35,473 nucleotides of DNA from NCBI GenBank assembly GCA_038145075.1, contig JAYQOY010000014.1:1-35473 (forward strand), given 5' to 3'. Position 1 is the stretch's first letter. Each line of letters starts with the position of its first letter. Positions 30,027-35,473 of this stretch are shown here, in pieces. The DNA is from TMED14 sp038145075 (GTDB lineage Bacteria; Bacteroidota; Bacteroidia; Flavobacteriales; Schleiferiaceae). The notes beneath the pieces are model-generated. The model ran no database searches. It saw nothing but the letters and a program-made list of their open reading frames with translations, and was not told the origin of the DNA. A program made the translations under genes and the position numbers.

Positions 30027-32011
30027 CCTAGGTCCAGTTCTACGGTGTTGTTTTGTTTGGAGACCTTTTTGACGCGGCCGTTGCCGCGCAATTTGACCGT
30101 ATAGCCATGGGATTCCAGCAAGGCTATCGCTTCGCTAACCGGCCAACCTTTTAAGTCGGGGAGCTGACCATTTTCAAGGGCCCTGAGTGCGGCTTCCGTG
30201 CGCTGTTTCTGCTGGCGTTCGCCGTTGGAATGCGCCTGGAGTACCCCGTCGCTCCAGTAACCATCCGCGGGTGAGGTGATTTCCGGCGTCATACGGTAGA
30301 CGGCCATGGCGAGGTCACGGAAGACGGGGGCGGCTACAATGTTGGCATAGTAGCCCATGGACCGTACTGGGCGGTTGATGACTACAATGCAGGAGTACTG
30401 GGGATTGTCGGCAGGGAAGTAGCCCGCAAAGGAAGCCTGGTAGCCCATGTTGGCAGGATCCCAGTAGTTCAATTGGCACGTGCCCGTTTTGCCAGCCATG
30501 CTGAGGGAATCCGTGTAGATGTTTTTCGCTGTGCCGCGAATCACCACCTTCTCCAACAGGTCTTGAATTTGATGCAGGTTCTCCTTAGATGCGATGGCGG
30601 GGTGGAGGACTTCTGTCTCGTGCTGGGCGATGATAGTGCCGCGGTCGCGGGTGGCCTCCCACAGCGAGGGAGCGACCATTTCGCCTTCATTGGCAATGGC
30701 GTTGTAGAAGGTCAAGGTCTGCAGGGGAGTGGATTGCACGCCGTAGCCAAAGAACATCCAGGGCAGGGTCGTCCCAAACCAGTCTTTTTCACCGGGCTTG
30801 GGAATGTGGGGGTAGCTCTCCCCCTTGATTTGTACGCCGGAGCGATCCGCCAAGCCTAGCTGATACATACGGTCAATGAAGGCCTCGGGTTTTTTCGCGT
30901 ATTGGGCATAGAGGGCCTTGACGATGCCTGTGTTGGAAGACAATTCAAGCGCACGCCCCAGGGAAATTCGGCCGTAGCCGCCCTTGTGCGAGTCGTTCAC
31001 ATTGCGTCCGTAGATGGTGTAAACGCCGGGCGAAGTGTCGATTATGTCTGCCGTGTCGACTACGCCGTCTTCGAGGCCAATCAGCACGGCTGCCACTTTA
31101 AAGGTGGATCCCGGTTCCGTTTTTTCCCAAACGGCGTAATTGCGCAATTCCCGGTAGACGCTGTCCTCGGGGGTTCGGCCCAAGTTGGCCATGGCGCGAA
31201 TTTTACCCGTCTTCACCTCCATCAGGATGACACAACCGTGGTCCGCTTTGTACTTTTTCAGGCTGTGCAGCAGCGCGCGGTGAGCGGCATCTTGCATGCG
31301 CGAATCCAAAGTGGTAATGATGTCCTGGCCGTTGCTGGGGTCCTGGGTGTAGGAGCTCTCCATGGGCTTCCATTGGTTGCCGCCCAAATGCTGCATCCAC
31401 CGCTTGCCGTTGTGGCCGCGCAGGGTCTCGTGGAAGGAAGCTTCCAAACCCGCGGTGGCATCGGGGCGTTGGTAGCCAATCGTGCGCTCGGCCAAATCGC
31501 CCAAGGGCATCAAACGGGTGAAGCGCTCTTCGGCGATGAGACCGGATTTAAACTTGCTGCCTGTGAAAAGGGGTGTTTGCGCCACTTTGCGGTAGTGGGA
31601 ATAGCTCAAGTTCTTCGCAATTAGGGCGTAGCGTCGCTTGCTGCTGTGCTGCTGGCGCAGGTAAGTACTCCATTCGGCCGCAGATTTTTCAGGAAGAAGC
31701 AGGGCGAGTGACTTGGCGGTTTGGGCCAAATCGGCATGTAGGCGTTCGGGATCCACCACAGCAGCGTCCCAGCGCAATTCGTACACGGGCATGGAGGTGG
31801 CGAGCAACTGCCCATCGGCCGAGTAGATGTTGCCACGGCTGGCGGGGATTTCGCGCTCTTGAATCACCTTTTCGCGGGCGGCGGCGACTAATTCAGGCCC
31901 AAGCTGAATGGACACGTAGTATAGGCGGCCCAAAATGCTAAACGCCATCAAGGCGATGAACAAGACCAGTCCTGCCATCCAGCGCGTGCTTCTGGGGTGA
32001 AAATCACTCAT
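30023..32011 (-). CDS. ftsI: FtsI (PBP3-type) septal transpeptidase with PASTA domain
   Basis: This class B penicillin-binding protein cross-links septal peptidoglycan. It has one N-terminal membrane helix (WMAGLVLFIALMAFSILG), the pedestal region with EREIPASRGNIYSADG, and the transpeptidase domain. The active-site motifs are STFK (Ser302 nucleophile), SSNTG and KTGT (Lys508). A single PASTA domain closes the protein (LPDLKGWPVSEAIALLESHGY). The ATG at 32011 (MSDFHPRS) is preferred: it overlaps the ftsL stop by 8 nt, whereas the ATG at 32056 would overlap ftsL by 53 nt and add an unsupported 15-residue extension. Length 662. Confidence 0.95.
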   Translation of the reverse strand: MSDFHPRSTRWMAGLVLFIALMAFSILGRLYYVSIQLGPELVAAAREKVIQEREIPASRGNIYSADGQLLATSMPVYELRWDAAVVDPERLHADLAQTAKSLALLLPEKSAAEWSTYLRQQHSSKRRYALIAKNLSYSHYRKVAQTPLFTGSKFKSGLIAEERFTRLMPLGDLAERTIGYQRPDATAGLEASFHETLRGHNGKRWMQHLGGNQWKPMESSYTQDPSNGQDIITTLDSRMQDAAHRALLHSLKKYKADHGCVILMEVKTGKIRAMANLGRTPEDSVYRELRNYAVWEKTEPGSTFKVAAVLIGLEDGVVDTADIIDTSPGVYTIYGRNVNDSHKGGYGRISLGRALELSSNTGIVKALYAQYAKKPEAFIDRMYQLGLADRSGVQIKGESYPHIPKPGEKDWFGTTLPWMFFGYGVQSTPLQTLTFYNAIANEGEMVAPSLWEATRDRGTIIAQHETEVLHPAIASKENLHQIQDLLEKVVIRGTAKNIYTDSLSMAGKTGTCQLNYWDPANMGYQASFAGYFPADNPQYSCIVVINRPVRSMGYYANIVAAPVFRDLAMAVYRMTPEITSPADGYWSDGVLQAHSNGERQQKQRTEAALRALENGQLPDLKGWPVSEAIALLESHGYTVKLRGNGRVKKVSKQNNTVELDLG

Positions 32012-32357
32012 CGCTCGCGGGACTAATGCGCGCAGGAGCGCGGTGAGACGGAACAAGGCCCAAGGCTTGGCTGCGTTGGCGCACCGAACTTTCGGTGCCC
32101 ATTTTCATCAGATTGGACTTGGCCTCGAGGTATTCACTTTCCAGCTCGTTGAGCAGGACAACTTTTTTGGAGATCTCCCGAACGCGGGATTCGGCCCGGT
32201 GCGCGCTCCAAATGGCCACCAAACTCAAAACCGTGACGTAGAGCGCAAAGGGGAGGTTGCGAATGATAACAGGGTGGCCAATAAAACTGCCGCGAAGGAC
32301 TTCCTTAACGGCCTTGCCCGATTGCCTTAGGCGTTTTTTGGACACTTTCACCCCCAT
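32004..32357 (-). CDS. ftsL: FtsL-like divisome protein
   Basis: The 117-residue protein has a basic cytosolic start (KVSKKRLRQSGKAVKEVLRG), one membrane helix (NLPFALYVTVLSLVAIW) and a periplasmic coiled coil (ISKKVVLLNELESEYLEAKSNL), the build of FtsL, which pairs with FtsB and FtsQ. Sequence similarity in this family is low, so the assignment rests on topology and on its place between rsmH and ftsI. It overlaps rsmH by 10 nt and ftsI by 8 nt. Confidence 0.88.
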   Translation of the reverse strand: MGVKVSKKRLRQSGKAVKEVLRGSFIGHPVIIRNLPFALYVTVLSLVAIWSAHRAESRVREISKKVVLLNELESEYLEAKSNLMKMGTESSVRQRSQALGLVPSHRAPARISPASDE

Positions 32358-33256
32358 GATCCTTCGCGTTTTTGGGCGGCGCGCAACTTGGCACTGCGCG
32401 AGCGGGGGTTTTCCTGCAATTCCTGGGCATCAGGCACAATGGCCTTGCGCGTGACTAAGTCAAAGGGCACCAAGCGGTTGCCAAAGTCATCTTTTGGGGC
32501 CTCGCCCTCCATGCGCCCGTCACGGAAATAGCGCTTCACGCGTCGGTCTTCGAGCGAGTGGTAGGAAATGACCACAAAGCGGCCGCTGGGCGCCAGGACG
32601 GAACAGCCATTTTCGAGCAAGGTTTCTAAGACCTCTATTTCGCGGTTGAGGGCGATGCGGATCGCCTGGAAGACTTTGGCGAAGAGCTTCTCGCCGCGCG
32701 TGCCTTCCGTGCTCAGCACCTCCATCAAGGCTTGGGTGGTGAGGAGGGGCGATGCGCTGTGGGCCGCCAGAATGGCTTGCGCCACGCGCTTGGGGCGGTC
32801 CACTTCGCCGTATTCGGCCAAAACGCGCGTCAACGTCCATTCGTCCACCTCGTTCAGCCACTCGGAAGCCGGCTTGCCCACCTTGGGATTCATGCGCATA
32901 TCCAGCGGGCCATCACCGCGAAAGCTAAAGCCCCGCTCAAACGCGTCAAACTGGTGCGAGCTCACACCCAAATCCGCCAAGATGCCGTTCACCTGAGGGG
33001 CGCCATGCAACTTCAAGAAGCGCTTTAAATGCTCAAAATTGTGCGGAACCAAGGTGAAGCGGGTGTCGTCAATCGCATTGGCGTGCGCGTCTGGATCTTG
33101 GTCAAAGGCAATCAATCGCCCTTTTGGGCCTAATTGCGCCAGGATGGCTCGACTATGGCCGCCACCGCCAAATGTGACGTCGACGTAGGTGCCATCCGGC
33201 CGGAGGTTAAGTAAGTCTATACAGGGTTGGAGGAGGACGGGATTATGGTAGGTCAT
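32348..33256 (-). CDS. rsmH: 16S rRNA m4C1402 methyltransferase RsmH (MraW)
   Basis: RsmH methylates N4 of C1402 in 16S rRNA using S-adenosylmethionine. The 302 residues begin with the family signature YHNPVLLQPCIDLL. The SAM-binding loop is DVTFGGGGHSRAIL, followed by the NGILADLGVSSHQFD and GFSFRGDGPLDMRM motifs and VISYHSLEDRRVKRYF near the end. It overlaps mraZ by 14 nt and ftsL by 10 nt, so the first genes of the operon are tightly packed. Confidence 0.96.
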   Translation of the reverse strand: MTYHNPVLLQPCIDLLNLRPDGTYVDVTFGGGGHSRAILAQLGPKGRLIAFDQDPDAHANAIDDTRFTLVPHNFEHLKRFLKLHGAPQVNGILADLGVSSHQFDAFERGFSFRGDGPLDMRMNPKVGKPASEWLNEVDEWTLTRVLAEYGEVDRPKRVAQAILAAHSASPLLTTQALMEVLSTEGTRGEKLFAKVFQAIRIALNREIEVLETLLENGCSVLAPSGRFVVISYHSLEDRRVKRYFRDGRMEGEAPKDDFGNRLVPFDLVTRKAIVPDAQELQENPRSRSAKLRAAQKREGSWG

Positions 33257-33713
33257 GGTGCTCGGATTGATCGCCCATTACCTCTTCTGCCAGTGCGGCA
33301 AAGTCTAACCCATCTGGATTCACTGCCTTTTCGTAATCCGCTTGGTTCCAAATTTCCAGCCCAAATGGCGTCGCGCTGAACACCACAGTGCCCTCCAGTC
33401 GCGCAAAAGCAATCAGGTCTTTGGAAATCAGCAAGCGTCCAGCAGCATCCATCTCCACTTGTTTCACCCCGGCGTGAAAAATGCGAATGAATTCTGCGTT
33501 CTTCTTCACAAAGCGGTTCAACTTGCTGATGGAGGCGGTCACGGAGGCCCATTCGGCCTGTGTGTGCAGCTCCAAGCAGGGGCTAAAAACGCTTCGTTTT
33601 AGGATAAAACCACCCTCGCCCAGTTCCGCCAGCTGTTTTTTAATTCCAGCAGGAACTGAGACGCGACCTTTCGCGTCCATTTTGCATTCATAAACACCAA
33701 TTAACGGGGCCAT
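33243..33713 (-). CDS. mraZ: Transcriptional regulator MraZ, first gene of the dcw operon
   Basis: MraZ is an AbrB-like DNA-binding ring protein that in studied bacteria represses or modulates its own dcw operon. The 156-residue product has the duplicated SpoVT/AbrB half-domains: YECKMDAKGRVSVPAGIKKQL (residues 8-28) and KQVEMDAAGRLLISKDLIAFA (about 84-104), each with the D-x-x-GR core. The start at 33713 lies 17 nt after a TATTTTTG box. Upstream are three TGGG repeats at 10-bp intervals, the expected MraZ operator, so autoregulation is strongly suggested. Confidence 0.96.
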   Translation of the reverse strand: MAPLIGVYECKMDAKGRVSVPAGIKKQLAELGEGGFILKRSVFSPCLELHTQAEWASVTASISKLNRFVKKNAEFIRIFHAGVKQVEMDAAGRLLISKDLIAFARLEGTVVFSATPFGLEIWNQADYEKAVNPDGLDFAALAEEVMGDQSEHHDLP

Positions 33714-33730
33714 AGGGGTGATTTAACGTT

Positions 33731-33766
33731 CAAAAATACCCTTTTCTCCCACTTTCTCCCACAAAA
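33731..33766 (-). promoter_or_regulatory. dcw operon promoter (Pmra)
   Basis: On the minus strand the -7 box TATTTTTG (33738-33731) is an exact TAnnTTTG match. A TTTTG ending at 33762 lies 23 bp upstream as the -33 element. The mraZ ATG follows 17 nt after the -7 box. Confidence 0.65.
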
Positions 33767-33772
33767 ACCCAC
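33748..33772 (-). promoter_or_regulatory. MraZ operator: three TGGG direct repeats
   Basis: Read on the minus strand, GTGGG occurs at 33772-33768, 33762-33758 and 33752-33748, exactly 10 bp apart, with 5-nt spacers. This is the known MraZ-binding layout (TGGGN-N5 repeats). The -33 element lies between repeats 1 and 2, so bound MraZ would block RNA polymerase. Confidence 0.8.
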
Positions 33773-33859
33773 AATAGTTAATAACTTTTCAAAATCGCCC
33801 CTAACTGCTTGATTCTGTGGATGGGTAGTACTTTTCCCACGTATGCCTGCCCGAATGCG

Positions 33860-33867
33860 TATCTTTG
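33860..33867 (+). promoter_or_regulatory. -7 box of the hydrolase-engB operon
   Basis: TATCTTTG is an exact TAnnTTTG box with TTTTC (33832-33836) 23 bp upstream as a -33-like element. It lies 19 nt before the ATG at 33887, which helps fix that start. Confidence 0.65.
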
Positions 33868-33886
33868 TCGCCTAATTTCTACCCCT

Positions 33887-34654
33887 ATGGCTGAAATGCT
33901 TCACGAAGGAAAATTTGAATACCTACAGGCGGGCTCTGGCCAGCCCATCATTTTCCTTCATGGACTTATGGGAACCTTGAGCAACTTTCAGGCTCAGGTA
34001 GACCACTTTGGCGGACTCAACTACCAAGTGACCGTGCCCCTTCTTCCCCTTTACACCATGCCACTGGCGACCACTTCGGTGACGAGCCTGACCAAGTTTT
34101 TGAAATCTTTCGTGGACCACAAAGGCTACGACAAAGTCGTGCTGGTGGGCAATTCCTTGGGTGGCCACATTGCCTTGATGTTTCAAAAGATGTACCCTGG
34201 ACGCGTAGCTGGTCTTGTCTTAGCCGGTTCCTCGGGTCTGTATGAGTCGGCCATGGGCAATACCTACCCGCGTCGCGGTGACCGAAACTACATTTCGGAA
34301 CGTGTCAAGGATGTGTTTTACGTCAAAGAAGTCGCCACGGAAGAGTTGATTGACAATGTCTTTGAAACGGTGAACGACCGAAACAAAGCCATTAAAACGC
34401 TGGCCATTTCAAAGTCGGCTATTCGCCACAACATGGCGGAGGACCTTCCGAATTTTAACGTACCTGCCTGTGTCATCTGGGGACGCCAAGATGCGGTCAC
34501 CCCTCCCGATGTAGCAGACAAATTCAACGAGTTGCTTCCCAACTCCGAATTGCACTGGCTGGACGAATGTGGCCACGCCGCCATGATGGAACGCCCAACC
34601 GAATTTAACGAGATCCTCACGGGATGGCTGGAGCGGAACAACATCAAGGCCTAA
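33887..34654 (+). CDS. Alpha/beta-fold hydrolase
   Basis: The start at 33887 (MAEMLHEGKFEYLQAG) is chosen over an in-frame ATG at 33809, which lies upstream of the promoter box. The 255-residue enzyme has the oxyanion HGLMG motif and a complete catalytic triad: Ser90 in GNSLGGH, Asp202 in WGRQDAVTP and His230 in ECGHAAMMERP. Lids and pocket give no substrate; esterase, lactonase or C-C hydrolase activity are all possible. The end of the gene overlaps engB by 31 nt, and the pair runs divergently from the dcw operon. Confidence 0.88.
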   Translation: MAEMLHEGKFEYLQAGSGQPIIFLHGLMGTLSNFQAQVDHFGGLNYQVTVPLLPLYTMPLATTSVTSLTKFLKSFVDHKGYDKVVLVGNSLGGHIALMFQKMYPGRVAGLVLAGSSGLYESAMGNTYPRRGDRNYISERVKDVFYVKEVATEELIDNVFETVNDRNKAIKTLAISKSAIRHNMAEDLPNFNVPACVIWGRQDAVTPPDVADKFNELLPNSELHWLDECGHAAMMERPTEFNEILTGWLERNNIKA

Positions 34655-35277
34655 TCCACCTCAAAGCCGAATTCTTACAGTCTGCCTCTCGTACCGAGGA
34701 GTGCCCGGCCTTAAAGGTTCCGGAATACGCCTTTATTGGCCGTTCCAACGTAGGTAAATCATCGCTAATCAACATGTTGGCCAACCACCAAGGTTTGGCC
34801 AAAACCTCCGGCAAGCCGGGCAAAACCCAGCTCATCAACCTCTTCAAGATGGACGATGGTGCGTGGTCCCTCGTGGACTTGCCCGGCTACGGCTATGCCA
34901 AAGTGAGCAAGGTGGCCCGCGAAGGCTTTTCCAAAATGATCAGCCATTACCTCCGAAATCGCCCCAACCTGGTCAACGTTTTCGTTCTAGTGGACGGTCG
35001 TCTGGAGCCTCAAAAAATCGATCTTGAATTCATCCGAAGCCTCGGCCAATGGGGCATCCCATTCAGCCTCGTCTACACCAAACTGGACAAGCTCTCTTCT
35101 TCGGCCTTTGGCAAGAACCAGGCAGCCATGAAGCGCGCCCTTCTCAAGGATTGGGAAAATCTACCCCCCATGTTTTTGACGAGTGCCACCACAGGCCTCG
35201 GCCGAACGGAAATTCTGCGCTACATCTCCGACCTGAATACGGAGATTGGACCTGCGATTGCGGAACTGGAGGGCTAG
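34624..35277 (+). CDS. engB: Ribosome biogenesis GTPase EngB (YsxC/YihA)
   Basis: EngB is a small GTPase required for 50S subunit assembly. The 217 residues show KAEFLQSAS at the start of the fold, G1 GRSNVGKSS, the switch region with SGKPGKTQLINLF, G3 DLPGYGYAKV, G4 TKLDKL and G5 TSATTGLG. The ATG at 34624 lies inside the hydrolase gene (31-nt overlap); no closer ATG or GTG fits, so translation is probably coupled. The last codons (GAG GGC TAG) belong to the first unit of an intergenic repeat element. Confidence 0.95.
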   Translation: MAGAEQHQGLIHLKAEFLQSASRTEECPALKVPEYAFIGRSNVGKSSLINMLANHQGLAKTSGKPGKTQLINLFKMDDGAWSLVDLPGYGYAKVSKVAREGFSKMISHYLRNRPNLVNVFVLVDGRLEPQKIDLEFIRSLGQWGIPFSLVYTKLDKLSSSAFGKNQAAMKRALLKDWENLPPMFLTSATTGLGRTEILRYISDLNTEIGPAIAELEG

Positions 35278-35473
35278 GAAGCTATAGAGCACGCGCTTCG
35301 CGCTGTAGTCTTTGCGCTTAAACGCTTAATCTCTTTTACCCTTAAACTCTGTGGTGGACCTTCGCCGCGCGCTGGGACTTTCCGTTGATTTGCCAAGCTC
35401 TAGCCTCCTAGCCTCCTAGCCTCCTAGCCTCCTAGCCTCCTAGCCTCCTAGCCTCCTAGCCCCCTAGCGCGCC
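35269..35473. repeat. Intergenic repeat element, copy 2, with TAGCCTCC tandem array
   Basis: Starting at the engB stop codon are GAGGGCTA and GGAAGCTA (35269-35284), TAGAGC, and a hairpin CGCG-CTT-CGCG (35292-35302). A stretch with TTTTACCCTTAAA follows, then from 35401 seven perfect TAGCCTCC units and one TAGCCCCC variant (35457-35464). The right array is the reverse complement of the left units, so the element has inverted 8-bp-repeat ends. It runs up to the window edge; no coding frame is seen in it. Confidence 0.8.

Noticed and set aside
33809..33886. Longer start for the alpha/beta hydrolase
   Set aside because: The ATG at 33809 lies upstream of the TATCTTTG promoter box, and the added 26 residues do not look like part of the fold.
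35401..35473. CRISPR-like array at the right edge
   Set aside because: The 8-bp units are contiguous with no unique spacers, and no cas gene is near; it is a simple tandem repeat.

Overview
The window looks like chromosomal DNA of a Bacteroidota, most likely Flavobacteriales, with fairly high GC for that group. The grounds are: a type IX secretion (T9SS) sorting domain at the left edge; a GldA-like ABC ATPase; a dcw cell-wall/division cluster in the Bacteroidota order, without murF or ddl; an FtsZ ending in the flavobacterial-type tail NSFLHDNVD; -7 promoter boxes of the TAnnTTTG type; and an initiator tRNA with no encoded CCA. No phage, insertion sequence or CRISPR array was seen, and no gene-free stretch exceeds about 260 bp.

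Left part (1-4.1 kb) is accessory surface material: the end of a T9SS cargo protein, an unrecognised lipoprotein, a secreted sialidase-like (Asp-box) protein, a lipoprotein with two CxxCH haem motifs, and a small lipoprotein. The three lipoprotein genes are visibly more AT-rich than the rest. Convergent transcription at 2.3-2.5 kb ends in two terminators that together form a 119-bp imperfect palindrome. A tRNA-fMet gene closes this part.

Middle part (4.1-17 kb) is housekeeping. It holds a DUF1905/OmdA-like gene, era-der, a GldA-like ATPase with a small secreted partner, rsgA-dtd-mazG-like, a glutaryl-CoA dehydrogenase-like gene, hflX with a small membrane protein, a malic enzyme fused to a phosphotransacetylase-like domain (maeB), an MFS transporter and a small predicted outer-membrane protein. 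Several gene pairs overlap or are 1-4 nt apart.

Right part (17-33.7 kb) is one long minus-strand operon: mraZ-rsmH-ftsL-ftsI-murE-mraY-murD-ftsW-murG-murC-ftsQ-ftsA-ftsZ-yqeY. It makes the lipid-linked peptidoglycan precursor (MurE/D/C, MraY, MurG), polymerises and cross-links it at the septum (FtsW, FtsI), and builds the divisome (FtsL, FtsQ, FtsA, FtsZ). Its promoter carries three 10-bp-spaced TGGG repeats, the classical MraZ operator, interleaved with the -33 element. FtsZ carries an exceptionally long acidic linker. Divergent from mraZ lie an alpha/beta hydrolase and engB, followed by an 8-bp tandem repeat array.

The strongest candidates for something new are: the roughly 460-residue acidic FtsZ linker paired with an acidic FtsA tail; the MraZ operator embedded in a Bacteroidota-type promoter; a recurring TAYCTTTG box set only 4-7 nt before start codons, suggesting leaderless mRNAs; and a dispersed intergenic element built from 8-bp repeats, present at 11.15 kb and at the right edge. 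I see no clear undescribed multi-gene defence or metabolic system.
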